Source: CBFHOS01 sp965657645 (lineage in GTDB: Bacteria > Pseudomonadota > Alphaproteobacteria > Puniceispirillales > Puniceispirillaceae). From it: a stretch of DNA of 64,000 bases. The notes under the pieces are model-generated. The model saw only the letters and a program-made list of their open reading frames with translations, did not search any database and was not told the DNA's origin. Of this stretch, positions 17,641 to 26,570 are shown in pieces. The translations under genes were made by a program, and so were the position numbers. How positions within the stretch are numbered: position 1 is the stretch's first letter; each line of letters begins with the position of its first letter. Where the stretch lies: contig CBFHOS010000007.1 in assembly GCA_965657645.1 (NCBI GenBank), forward strand, positions 13,707 through 77,706. The letters run 5' to 3'.

Positions 17641-18447
17641 ATGGCGAAATTTATCCTAAATATCCGGCCTGATGCCGCCGCCGCTGATGATAGCAAGGCT
17701 CTCAATCGGCGCGGCGTGGCGGCGCAGGGTTTTCCGGTTATGTCACTGCGCCAGCTTGCATCCCCCCATTCTACTCAGCACCATTCTACTCAAAAACGGC
17801 GGGAGACTATGCCGCCGGACCCGATGGGTATCACTGGCCTTATTTTCACTAGCCGCCATGCGGTTACCTATTTTGCAAATATGGTTGATATGCGCGCTTG
17901 GGCCGACAAGCCGGTCTATGTGGTTGGCGCAACATCGGCGCGCGCCGCTGAAAATGCTGGATTTACCCATGTGGTTGCCGGTCTTGGCGGTGGTGCGTCG
18001 CTAGTGCCATTGATTGTCGCAGAGCAGAGCAGTGATAATGCCACATTATTATGGCCGAGCGGCGTTCATAAGAGTTTCGATATGCGCATCGCGCTTGCCA
18101 AGAGTGGGCATGATGTTATCGATTGGCCGGTTTATGAAACCGTCTTTGCCGATCATTTCCCCGATGATATCGCGGCGGCTATTGGGCGTGGTGATCTGTT
18201 AGCAATCGTCACCCTATCGGCGCGGACAAGCGAGGCCTTTGCCGCATTGATGAGGGATGCAGGCCTTTGGCATTTGCGATCGAATATTATTGTTATCGCG
18301 GGTAGCAAGGCGATCGGTGATGCCGCTGGTGCGGGGTGGCGCGAGGTGATTGTCGCGCGGGCGCCAAAGAGATCACGTATTCTGGCGATTGCGACATTGG
18401 TCTATCGCCGGTATTTGCGCGATGACGCCGCGCCCAGAAAGCGTTAG
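17641..18447 (+). CDS. hemD: Uroporphyrinogen-III synthase
   Basis: 268 residues, weakly conserved as usual. GITGLIFTSRHAV, PVYVVGATSARAAENAGF and a late AIVTLSARTSEAFA are the recognisable HemD segments. Follows hemC by 77 bp and precedes the Mic60 gene, the standard alphaproteobacterial order. A 15-bp tandem duplication at about 17764-17790 gives the repeated HSTQHHSTQ in a loop. Confidence 0.88.
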   Translation: MAKFILNIRPDAAAADDSKALNRRGVAAQGFPVMSLRQLASPHSTQHHSTQKRRETMPPDPMGITGLIFTSRHAVTYFANMVDMRAWADKPVYVVGATSARAAENAGFTHVVAGLGGGASLVPLIVAEQSSDNATLLWPSGVHKSFDMRIALAKSGHDVIDWPVYETVFADHFPDDIAAAIGRGDLLAIVTLSARTSEAFAALMRDAGLWHLRSNIIVIAGSKAIGDAAGAGWREVIVARAPKRSRILAIATLVYRRYLRDDAAPRKR

Positions 18448-18502
18448 AGTGGTGAATAGTTTCAATGCATCTAAAATCATGCATATGAGGATTGGGTCGT
18501 AA

Positions 18503-19771
18503 ATGCCAAAAATGCCGGGTAAATCATCATCCAAAGCGAATAATGACACGGTGATCGTCGAGGGCGAAGCTGTGGAAAAGGACGCGGAGGCAAGCCCAAA
18601 TGCCGAACCGATGAATAAGGGCAAGCAGAGCAAGCAAACTAGCCAGCGCGCCCAGACTGGCCAAGGCGCCCAGACTAGCCAGCGTGCCAAGACTGGCAAG
18701 CGTGGGCAATCTTCCTCTGGCATCTCTATGATTATTATCATTCTGGCATTGGTGGCGGCTATCGGCGCGGGCGGCTATTATCTTTATACCGAAAGAAATG
18801 TGGCCGCACCGGCGAGCAATGTGGATCAAACCACTCCTATAAAGGCGGGCGACCTCGATGAATTAACCAGCAAGCTTGGGGCACAGGCGGCGCAAATAGC
18901 CGATCTGCAACAACAGCTGGCGAGCCTTGCGAGCGCGCATGAAATGCTGGCAGAAAATGTGGCACAAATCCCCAGCTACAACCCGAGTGACATTCCGAGT
19001 GACGCCCCAAGTAACGCCCCAAGTGACGATATCACGGATGGTTTGATTAGCGAGTTAACAGCGCTGAATAACCGTCTCTCGGCGCTCGAGGCCAACCCCG
19101 TTAGCCCTGTTAGTCCCGCTAACCCCACTAACCCCACTAACCCGCAGGGTCAGTCATCTGCGATCGCGATGGATAATGATCTAGTGCTGGCCCAGATGCA
19201 GGTGATCGTGCTGGGCACTGTCATGGCAGAAAACCGCGCTGGCGGCGCATTGGATAGCTTTGTGCCGGTGATTGATGGTCTAGCTACTTCGGCGGATCTA
19301 GCGGCGCAATGGGGCGCATTGCGGCCGGCCTTTATCACAACGCCGCCATCCCGCAATGCCATTATAAATGCAGCAGAGCCATTGGTCGGCGCGATGGTTG
19401 ATTATGTTAATGATCAACAAGGCGTGAATGGTGAGGGTGATAAGACGATCGTTGCACAGGCAATGTCCGAGCTTGGAAAATTGGTCCAGCTTCGCAAAAT
19501 TGATCAGACTAAAACCGGAATTGCCGGTCATCTTGCCCGTTTTGAGGCGGCATTGGTGGCGGGCGATCTGGCGGGTGCGGTGACCTTGGTCGAGACATGG
19601 CCCGGTCCGGCGATTGTGGGCATGGGTGATTGGCAGGCGTCAGCACAAAACCGTCTCGATCTGGATGCGGGCGTGATCACCGCCCTTGGCGATGCAATCA
19701 ATCGGTTGAATGTGAATTTGGAGCGGACGAATGCGACCCGCAATGACGGCTCTAACGGGTCTGTAAACTGA
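18503..19771 (+). CDS. Mitofilin/Mic60-family inner membrane protein
   Basis: 422 residues. Layout: basic, repetitive cytoplasmic N-terminus (1-73), one membrane helix (about 74-96, ISMIIIILALVAAIGAGGYY), a coiled coil (about 115-155, LGAQAAQIADLQQQLASLAS), Pro/Asn/Ser repeats (about 157-220, units such as NPSDIPSDAPS and PTNPTN), then a C-terminal helical mitofilin-like domain. Alphaproteobacterial Mic60 is encoded in exactly this position between hemD and hemY, and can shape intracytoplasmic membranes. The assignment rests on architecture and gene order rather than strong sequence identity. Confidence 0.75.
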   Translation: MPKMPGKSSSKANNDTVIVEGEAVEKDAEASPNAEPMNKGKQSKQTSQRAQTGQGAQTSQRAKTGKRGQSSSGISMIIIILALVAAIGAGGYYLYTERNVAAPASNVDQTTPIKAGDLDELTSKLGAQAAQIADLQQQLASLASAHEMLAENVAQIPSYNPSDIPSDAPSNAPSDDITDGLISELTALNNRLSALEANPVSPVSPANPTNPTNPQGQSSAIAMDNDLVLAQMQVIVLGTVMAENRAGGALDSFVPVIDGLATSADLAAQWGALRPAFITTPPSRNAIINAAEPLVGAMVDYVNDQQGVNGEGDKTIVAQAMSELGKLVQLRKIDQTKTGIAGHLARFEAALVAGDLAGAVTLVETWPGPAIVGMGDWQASAQNRLDLDAGVITALGDAINRLNVNLERTNATRNDGSNGSVN

Positions 19772-21243
19772 TGCTGAAACGTCTTATTGGTCTCATTATT
19801 TTTGGTGTTCTGGCGGCTTTGCTGGCTAGCTGGTTATCGGCCCAGACTGGCAGGTTGCAACTGGAATGGTTTGGCTGGCGGATTGACATGCCGACTAGCC
19901 TTGGCGTGGCCGTTCTAATTGTTTTGGCCCTGTTTCTATTACTGGCGGATCGTCTTATCCGCGGCATTTTGCGGTTGCCGTCATGGCTAGGCCAGACCGT
20001 GGCCCAACGCCGCGATGCATCGGGTCACAAAGCGTTGACGCTCGGCTTTATGGCGGTGTCGGCGGGGGAATCGCGTGAGGCAATGCGCCAAGCGAACCGC
20101 GCGGGACGATTATTGAATGCGCCCCATCTTACCGATTTATTATTTGCCCAGGCGGCACATCTGGCCGGAGACCACCGCGCCGCTCGTCGTTATTTCACCG
20201 CGCTGACGAATGATAGTGATACCGCGTTTTTGGGCCATGTTGGGTTAACGCGATTGGCCCTAGATTCGGGGGACGATGCCAAGGCATTGGTCGCGGCCCG
20301 CAACGCCCAAGCCCTAAAGCCGAAATCAGTCATGGCGGCCAAACACTTGTTCGCGCTAGAGACAAAGGCCGGTAATTGGGATGAGGCGGCGGATGTTATT
20401 GATCTGTTGATTGGTGATGCCGGCGATGAGGCGGATGACGGGGTGAGTGCTGGGGCAAGTGATAGTGATCGGGAGTGGGTGCGTCTCACCCGCCAGAAAT
20501 CGGCGTTGTATTTCCTGCTCGCCCAACCTGTCCCGCAACCTGTCCCGCAATCTTCTGAATGGGGCGATGGTGCGTCACTGGATGATGTGGATTTTCAATA
20601 TTTGCGCAAATCGCTGGCGGTTGATCCCGGCTTTCGGCCCGCCGTGCTGGCCTTGGCGGATTTTCATCTGGCCAATGATGCCCGCCGCAAAGCGGTAAAA
20701 GTTCTAGAGGCTGGTTTCAAGGCATGTCCAAATGGCACTATTGCCACTCGGTTGAAACAGGCGTGGGATGCGAATGACGGCGCCTTTATTGCAAAATTAA
20801 TCAAGCTAGCGGGGCAGGTCACGAATGATCTATCCTTGGCGCGTCTGGTGGCGGCCCAGCAAGCGTTTGCTGTTGGTTTGATCGGTGAAGCGCGGAGCCA
20901 ACTTGACGCGATTGATCCGGCGGATCGTGACGCACCCTATTGGCAATTGACCGCGAAAATAGCCAGTGACGAGAATGATGATGCGGGCGCCGCAATCGCC
21001 CTTGGCCTCGCCAGCGATGCCGCTAGGCCGCATAGCTGGCAATGCGCGTCATGCCATAGCCTGCATGCGCATTGGCAAGCGCATTGTCCTGATTGCGGTA
21101 GCTTTGGCGATTTAGAATGGCGCCGCCCAGGGCATGTAACGCCGCTCGGCCTGTCTCATGCGACAGATGCGGATGCGACAGATGCGGAAACGATGGGTGC
21201 GGATACGCGGGCGCATTTACCACTTGGTGCCCTACCCGAGTGA
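19771..21243 (+). CDS. hemY: HemY-like TPR membrane protein with C-terminal zinc ribbon
   Basis: 490 residues, starting on the last base of the Mic60 stop (TGATG). Two N-terminal membrane helices (about 5-25 and 45-70) form the HemY_N domain, followed by tetratricopeptide-like helices. Residues 423-450 hold two CxxC pairs (C425, C428, C439, C442; WQCASCHS then HCPDCGSF), a rubredoxin-type zinc ribbon like the one that ends LapB/YciM. The end is Asp/Thr-rich with repeats (DATDADATDAET). This is not protoporphyrinogen oxidase; the role in haem or envelope biology is unresolved. Confidence 0.8.
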   Translation: MLKRLIGLIIFGVLAALLASWLSAQTGRLQLEWFGWRIDMPTSLGVAVLIVLALFLLLADRLIRGILRLPSWLGQTVAQRRDASGHKALTLGFMAVSAGESREAMRQANRAGRLLNAPHLTDLLFAQAAHLAGDHRAARRYFTALTNDSDTAFLGHVGLTRLALDSGDDAKALVAARNAQALKPKSVMAAKHLFALETKAGNWDEAADVIDLLIGDAGDEADDGVSAGASDSDREWVRLTRQKSALYFLLAQPVPQPVPQSSEWGDGASLDDVDFQYLRKSLAVDPGFRPAVLALADFHLANDARRKAVKVLEAGFKACPNGTIATRLKQAWDANDGAFIAKLIKLAGQVTNDLSLARLVAAQQAFAVGLIGEARSQLDAIDPADRDAPYWQLTAKIASDENDDAGAAIALGLASDAARPHSWQCASCHSLHAHWQAHCPDCGSFGDLEWRRPGHVTPLGLSHATDADATDAETMGADTRAHLPLGALPE

Positions 21244-21304
21244 GATAACAGGTCTTTTGTGACGGCTATAGCCAGTTCTAGCCGAGCGGCCAAAGCTGTT
21301 ATCT
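21243..21304 (+). other. Inverted repeat downstream of hemY
   Basis: AGATAACAG (21243-21251) and CTGTTATCT (21296-21304) are perfect inverted repeats flanking 44 bases that contain the smaller palindrome GGCTATAGCC. There is no clear U-tract, so a simple terminator is not evident; it may be a processing or stability element. It directly follows the hemY stop and precedes the TAXI receptor by about 90 bp. Confidence 0.4.
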
Positions 21305-21397
21305 AAACAAATCCCTGATTGAGTCATTTAATGGTGGCTAATAGTCTGAAACTGTTGTTAATTTAAGGTCTAGATTGTTAAAAACTGGGAGAGAATA

Positions 21398-22405
21398 ATG
21401 TTTAAAAAATCTATCAAGACTCTCGCTGTAGCTGGCGTTTTTGCGGCAAGTTTTGCGGCAAATGTCTCGGCTGCGGATCTGAAGTTCTTCACCATTGGTA
21501 CCGGCGGCACAGCCTATACCTATTATCCGGTTGGTGGCATGATTGCCAACGCCATTTCAAAGCCTCCTGGATCGCGTGAGTGCGGCAAGGGCGGAAGCTG
21601 TGGTGTTGAAGGGCTGATCGCATCTGCCGTTTCATCGCGCGGATCTGTCGATAATGTAAACGCCATTCTGTCTGGCCTTCGTAATTCAGGCTTTGCCCAA
21701 TCAGACGTTGCGTACTGGGCCTATACCGGCACCGGTACAATGGAAGGCAAGCCACCGGCAACTGAGCTGCGCACAATTGCGGCCTTGTTCCAAGAGCATA
21801 TTCACCTTGTAGCCCTTGCTGATAGCGGCATTAATTCGGTTGCCGATCTTAAGGGCAAGCGCGTGTCTCTGGATGAGCCGGGTTCAGGTACCTATGTTGA
21901 TGCCAAGTTGATTCTGGGCGCAAACGGTCTTGGTACTGACGATGTTCAGGCTGAGGCACTAAAAGGTAATGCCGCGGCTGAGGCTCTTCGTAATGGCAAG
22001 ATTGACGCGTTCTTTGTGGTTGCTGGTTACCCAACCGGTGCGATCGTTGAATTGGCGTCATCAGCGAAAATCAAGCTAGTGCCAATCGCTGGTGCTGGTG
22101 CGGACAAGCTGACTAGCGAATACGGATTCTTCGCCCAAAGTGATATCCCAGCCGGAACATATGAGGGTGTGAACGCAACCTCAACAGTTGCCGTTGGTGC
22201 ACAATGGTTCACTTCATCGAAGGAAGATGATGATTTGATCTACAACATCACCAAGGCGCTGTGGAACAAAGAATCACGCAAGCTAATGGATGTCGGCCAT
22301 TCTAAAGGCAAGTCGATCACACCAGAATCAGCACTTGCTGGTGTAGGTGTGCCGTTGCATGCGGGCGCTGAGCGTTTCTACAAAGAAGCTGGCCTGCTGA
22401 AATAG
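21398..22405 (+). CDS. TAXI family TRAP transporter solute receptor
   Basis: 335 residues with a typical Sec signal (MFKKSIKTLAVAGVFAASF, cleavage near VSAADL). The mature start LKFFTIGTGGTAYTYYPVGG is the TAXI family hallmark. Periplasmic binding protein that delivers substrate to the TRAP permease encoded next. TAXI ligands are poorly known (glutamate and related acids in studied cases), so no substrate is called. GGGAGAG precedes the ATG. A terminator follows the stop. Confidence 0.93.
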   Translation: MFKKSIKTLAVAGVFAASFAANVSAADLKFFTIGTGGTAYTYYPVGGMIANAISKPPGSRECGKGGSCGVEGLIASAVSSRGSVDNVNAILSGLRNSGFAQSDVAYWAYTGTGTMEGKPPATELRTIAALFQEHIHLVALADSGINSVADLKGKRVSLDEPGSGTYVDAKLILGANGLGTDDVQAEALKGNAAAEALRNGKIDAFFVVAGYPTGAIVELASSAKIKLVPIAGAGADKLTSEYGFFAQSDIPAGTYEGVNATSTVAVGAQWFTSSKEDDDLIYNITKALWNKESRKLMDVGHSKGKSITPESALAGVGVPLHAGAERFYKEAGLLK

Positions 22406-22424
22406 CATCCGGTTTGTTAAATTT

Positions 22425-22461
22425 CCCCATACCCTCTTAATCAGGGTATGGGGTTTATTTT
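22425..22461 (+). terminator. Rho-independent terminator/attenuator after the TAXI receptor
   Basis: CCCCATACCCT (22425-22435), a seven-base loop, then AGGGTATGGGG (22443-22453), a perfect 11-bp stem, followed by TTTATTTT. It lies between receptor and permease genes, so it probably lowers permease expression relative to the abundant binding protein. Confidence 0.85.
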
Positions 22462-22517
22462 ATGATTTTCATTAATCCTACCACCGACTTGTTTCACCCA
22501 ATTCAACGGGGCAATCA

Positions 22518-24572
22518 ATGAGCGATACCACAAATCAGGCAGGCCAAACCAAAGAGCTGAGCGCCGAGGAATTGGCAGAAATCGAACGGAAGTTTGATCC
22601 TGAAACCGCCTTCCGGCAATTTGGTCCTGTTCTCGGGTTTATCGTCACCTTCGCCCTTGTGGCGATGTCGGTTTACCATTTCTACGCCTCTGGATTTGGT
22701 TTGGTGCGCGAGCTAGTGCATCGCGGCATTCATATTTCATTCGTCCTTGGTCTGGCGTTTCTATTATTTGGCTTTGTCCGCCGCCAAGCTGGTGAGACCG
22801 GACCGCAATTGCCAAAAACCGGATTGTTCTATCTTCAGGGCATCCCCATTATTGATATTATTCTGGCGATGATTTGTGTTGGGGCGGCGATGTATTTGCC
22901 GCTATTGCCACCTGAGATTGTTGCTGATCGGGTTGGTAATCCGGGCACTATTGATGTTGTTATCGGTGCATCGCTGATCATTCTGACGCTAGAGGCATCG
23001 CGGCGGTCAATCGGGTTTACCCTGCCGTTAATCAGCATCATTTTCATCATGTTTGCGCTTTTTGGGCCCTATGCCCCCGGCGCGTTAAAACATGGCGGGG
23101 CCAGCATTGCCGGTCTGGTTAATCATCTGTATCTGACCAATCAGGGGATCTATGGCGTCGCCATCGGGGTGATGGCGCAATATGTGTTTCTGTTTATTCT
23201 GTTCGGGGTTCTGGCAACGCGCATTGGTCTAGGCCAGCTCTTTATCGATCTGGCGATGGTTATCGCGGGCCGGTTTTCTGGCGGTCCGGCGAAAGTCGCG
23301 ATTTTCTCTTCGGCATTTATGGGGACGATTTCCGGCTCGTCTATTGCCAATACCGTGACCACGGGCGCCCTAACAATTCCGGCGATGAAACGGGTTGGTT
23401 ATCGGGCGCATTTTGCTGGCGCGGTAGAGGCCACATCATCAACGGGTGGCCAGATTACCCCGCCCATTCTGGGTGCGGCTGCCTTTATCATGGTGGAATA
23501 TCTTGAAATACCATTGCGCGATATTCTCGCCGCGGCGTTGTTTCCGGCATTGCTGCATTATTTTGGTATTTTCATCATGGTGCATCTAGAGGCGAAACGC
23601 CTTGGCTTGCGTGGTCTCTCAAGTGATGAATTGCCCAAAATGTTTGTCGTCTTGAAACGCCATTGGCTGTCTCTCGCGCCGCTCATTATTCTGGTCTATT
23701 TCATCCTGTCGGGGCGCACCCCTGACTTCGCCGCCGTTTATGGCATCATCGCCTGTGTTGTGGTGGGCTTTTTGCGACCGGAAAACCGGCTTACCTTTGG
23801 TGATTTATGGGACGGTTTGGCGAGTGGTGCGCGCAACACGATCGCGGTTGGCGCGGCGGCGGCCTGTGTCGGCATTATTGTGGGCGTTGTGACACTAACC
23901 GGCGTTGGTTTCCGGCTTGGCTATGTGGTGGTGCAAACGGCAAACGATATCGGCACCTTCTTTGGCGGCATCTGGCCGTTTTCATTCTTTGCGGTTGAGG
24001 ATCTGGCGCTGTTCTCATCGCTCGTGCTGATCGCTATTGCCTGTATCATTATGGGCGCGGGTATTCCAACGACTGCCACCTATATCATCCTTGTTGCGGT
24101 GGCGGCGCCCGCTCTGGCGCTGATGGGGGTCGAGCCATTAGTCTCGCATTTCTTTGTGTTCTATTACGGGGTGCTGGCCGATATTACCCCGCCGGTGGCG
24201 CTGGCGGCCTACGCCGCGGCGGGCATTGCCGGATCCAACCCGTTCAAGACAGGTAACACCGCCTTCCGGCTTGGTATTGCCAAGGCCCTTGTACCATTCG
24301 TATTTGTCTATTCTCCGGCGCTATTGCTGATTGCTGATGGCTTTACATGGCAGATTTTCACCATCACCCTTGCTGGGGCGATGATTGGTATTGGCCTGAT
24401 TGGCGCGGCATTTACCGGCTATATGCTAGCACCGATGCCGATGTGGTCGCGCTGGTATGTGGGCTTGGTAGCATTGCTAATCGTGGCACCTGGCTTTAAC
24501 ACGATGCTGGTGGGCGCATTATTGCTTGTACCGGTTGCAATCCAGCAATTCACTGCTCGCAAGGCGCTCTAG
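22518..24572 (+). CDS. TRAP transporter fused permease (4TM-12TM, TAXI type)
   Basis: 684 residues. Small DctQ-like and large DctM-like parts are fused, as is normal for TAXI systems. A hydrophilic N-terminus (1-35) is followed by about 16-18 membrane helices. The DctM signature appears as GTISGSSIANTVTTGALTIP and EATSSTGGQITPPILGAAAF, with a second half GAGIPTTATYIILVAVAAPA and DITPPVALAAYAAAGIAGSN. Imports the ligand held by the upstream receptor using an ion gradient. Its stop overlaps the convergent ABC ATPase stop in a shared CTAG. Confidence 0.95.
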   Translation: MSDTTNQAGQTKELSAEELAEIERKFDPETAFRQFGPVLGFIVTFALVAMSVYHFYASGFGLVRELVHRGIHISFVLGLAFLLFGFVRRQAGETGPQLPKTGLFYLQGIPIIDIILAMICVGAAMYLPLLPPEIVADRVGNPGTIDVVIGASLIILTLEASRRSIGFTLPLISIIFIMFALFGPYAPGALKHGGASIAGLVNHLYLTNQGIYGVAIGVMAQYVFLFILFGVLATRIGLGQLFIDLAMVIAGRFSGGPAKVAIFSSAFMGTISGSSIANTVTTGALTIPAMKRVGYRAHFAGAVEATSSTGGQITPPILGAAAFIMVEYLEIPLRDILAAALFPALLHYFGIFIMVHLEAKRLGLRGLSSDELPKMFVVLKRHWLSLAPLIILVYFILSGRTPDFAAVYGIIACVVVGFLRPENRLTFGDLWDGLASGARNTIAVGAAAACVGIIVGVVTLTGVGFRLGYVVVQTANDIGTFFGGIWPFSFFAVEDLALFSSLVLIAIACIIMGAGIPTTATYIILVAVAAPALALMGVEPLVSHFFVFYYGVLADITPPVALAAYAAAGIAGSNPFKTGNTAFRLGIAKALVPFVFVYSPALLLIADGFTWQIFTITLAGAMIGIGLIGAAFTGYMLAPMPMWSRWYVGLVALLIVAPGFNTMLVGALLLVPVAIQQFTARKAL

Positions 24573-25345
24573 ACGGTACCGCCTAGGCTACCTTCTAGCT
24601 GGGCCATTTCCTGACCACCGGCCATCATTTCCTGCAAGTCTGTCGGGGTGATCTCGCCGCGTTTGGCCGACCCATATGTGGTTCCCCGATTAAGCACGGT
24701 AAAGCGATCGCCAACCGCCATCGCATGACGCACATTATGGGTGATGAACACCACGGCGATGCCTTGCTTGCGCACCTTGTCGACGGTCTGCAAGACATTT
24801 GCCACTTGGCGTACACCCAAGGCCGAGGTTGGCTCGTCTAGGATTAGCACCTTGGCCCCGAAATATACCGCCCGGGCAATAGCCACGGTTTGGCGTTCAC
24901 CACCTGATAACGTGCCAACGGCCTGATCTGGGCTACGCAAATTAATGCCCATCTTGCGCATTTCGGTCATGGTGACCTCATTCGCATATTCATGATCCAG
25001 AAAATTAACGCCAAAGCGTTTTTTAATTGGCTCGTTCCCCATAAAGAAATTCCGGCTAACCGACATTAACGGAATCATCGCCAGATCCTGATACACGGTC
25101 GCAATGCCAGCGGCGATACTATCCCGCGGATCGGTGAGATTTACCTGTTTGCCCTCGAATAGGATTTCCCCAGCGCTAGGCTGGTGAACGCCGGAAAGGG
25201 TCTTGATAAAGGTTGATTTGCCAGCACCATTATCACCAAGCAGGCAATGACATTCGCCAACATGAAAGTCGACTGTGACACCAGCAAGCGCAATCACACT
25301 GCCAAAATACTTTTCAATATTCACCATTTGGATGATTGGTTGCAT
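24569..25345 (-). CDS. Sugar ABC transporter ATP-binding protein (single ATPase domain)
   Basis: 258 residues with one ABC domain. Walker A is GDNGAGKST, the signature is LSGGERQ, Walker B is VLILDEPTSALG and the H-loop is FITHN. Carbohydrate (CUT2) systems often have a tandem ATPase; the single-domain form is like FrcA of the fructose system. It starts on the last base of the permease stop (TAATG). Context with iol genes and a LacI operator points to inositol or a related polyol; substrate is inference. Confidence 0.93.
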   Translation of the reverse strand: MQPIIQMVNIEKYFGSVIALAGVTVDFHVGECHCLLGDNGAGKSTFIKTLSGVHQPSAGEILFEGKQVNLTDPRDSIAAGIATVYQDLAMIPLMSVSRNFFMGNEPIKKRFGVNFLDHEYANEVTMTEMRKMGINLRSPDQAVGTLSGGERQTVAIARAVYFGAKVLILDEPTSALGVRQVANVLQTVDKVRKQGIAVVFITHNVRHAMAVGDRFTVLNRGTTYGSAKRGEITPTDLQEMMAGGQEMAQLEGSLGGTV

Positions 25346-26487
25346 TATCTCTCTCCCGTAATCAGGCGGCGGATATAGGTGTTTAGGATCACCGCTAATA
25401 ACAGAATAATTCCCAAGAATACGCGGAATAGGGATGATTCGACACCGGCAAAGAATAATCCCTGCTGGACCACGCCAAAGATCAAGGCCCCCAGCGCCGC
25501 ACCAATCACCGAGCCATATCCGCCGGTCAATAATGCCCCGCCGATAACCACGGCAATGATCGCCTCAAATTCCTTGAGCAAGCCGCGATCGGCACCCGCC
25601 GAGCCAAACTCCATCACCTGACAGACGGCAAACACGGTGGCGCAAAATGCGGTGAACATGAACATCTGGATTTTCACCCGATCAACCGGCACACCAACAT
25701 AACGGGCCGCCTGCGGATCACCACCAGCGGCAAAAATCCAGTTACCGAAACGCGTCCGGGTGAGCAAAATATGGCCAAAAATTACCAAGCCAATGGCCCA
25801 GAAAATCAGCATCGGAATGCCATCGACAATCGGCTGGCCCATCCGGCTACCACGGGTAAAGGTACCAATGATGCCCATATCACCCAGCCATTGGAAAATT
25901 GGCCCGCCTATTTTGGCACCAAAGAGCGGGGCTAGCCAATCACCCTCACTGGCCTCACGGATGCCGCCAATAATGGTTTTGCGCTCGATTGTCTGGGGAA
26001 TGAAAATGGTAAAGCCACGCAAAATAAATAGCGTTGCCAGCGTCACAATAAAGCTTGGCAATTTGGTCTTAACCACGATGTAACCGTTCAACGCACCAAA
26101 GGCGACGCAGATCACAAAGGTAATCAAAATAGCCGCCCACATGGCCCAGCCAAGGGTGACAGCGAAAATTGCTATCATCATACCGGCAAAGCCAATCATC
26201 GAACCAACCGATAGATCAAATTCACCGGCGATCATCAGCAAGCAAGCGCCAACAGCAATAATCATAAATTGCGCCGACACTGTCGACCAGTTCATCACAC
26301 CTTGCGCGTTAAACATACCGCTGTCATAGGCCAGCAGAATGAAAAAGGTAAATACCGCGACTGTGCCAACAATACCGCCGAGCTCTGGACGGATTAGCGC
26401 CCGCCGCCAGCGTGAAATATCCCGAACGCGTTCGTCCGGGCCATTTGCATCAGCAGGATTAGCAGAATTTTGTGGGGCGTCTGGCAT
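25345..26487 (-). CDS. Sugar ABC transporter permease (CUT2 family)
   Basis: 380 residues with a hydrophilic N-terminus and about ten helices. MIAGEFDLSVGSMIGFAGM, LNGYIVVKTKLPSFIVTLAT, FAAGGDPQAARYVGVPVDRVK and GGALLTGGYGSVIGAALGAL are the RbsC/FrcC-type signatures. Forms the inner-membrane channel with the adjacent ATPase. Separated from the binding protein by 83 bp containing a hairpin. Confidence 0.95.
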   Translation of the reverse strand: MPDAPQNSANPADANGPDERVRDISRWRRALIRPELGGIVGTVAVFTFFILLAYDSGMFNAQGVMNWSTVSAQFMIIAVGACLLMIAGEFDLSVGSMIGFAGMMIAIFAVTLGWAMWAAILITFVICVAFGALNGYIVVKTKLPSFIVTLATLFILRGFTIFIPQTIERKTIIGGIREASEGDWLAPLFGAKIGGPIFQWLGDMGIIGTFTRGSRMGQPIVDGIPMLIFWAIGLVIFGHILLTRTRFGNWIFAAGGDPQAARYVGVPVDRVKIQMFMFTAFCATVFAVCQVMEFGSAGADRGLLKEFEAIIAVVIGGALLTGGYGSVIGAALGALIFGVVQQGLFFAGVESSLFRVFLGIILLLAVILNTYIRRLITGER

Positions 26488-26524
26488 TGCCTTGGCTCCT
26501 GTTAATCGAAGGGATTAAAAAAGA

Positions 26525-26559
26525 GAAGGGGCGGCGTGAGTGTCTCACCACCGCCCCTC
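26525..26559 (-). terminator. Hairpin between binding-protein and permease genes
   Basis: On the minus strand AGGGGCGG pairs with CCGCCCCT, extended by GTGAG/CTCAC around a three-base loop, and followed by TTCTCTTTTTT. It probably acts as a partial terminator or mRNA 3'-end stabiliser so that the binding protein is made in excess of the permease and ATPase. Confidence 0.75.
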
Positions 26560-26570
26560 GTCATTTGGGT

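Noticed and set aside
19771..21243. Protoporphyrinogen oxidase function for hemY
   Set aside because: The sequence is a membrane TPR protein without an FAD-binding motif; only the gene name is shared.
21264..21310. tRNA-like segment (GCCGAGCGGCCAAAG)
   Set aside because: No T-arm consensus, anticodon stem or CCA-side acceptor pairing could be found.
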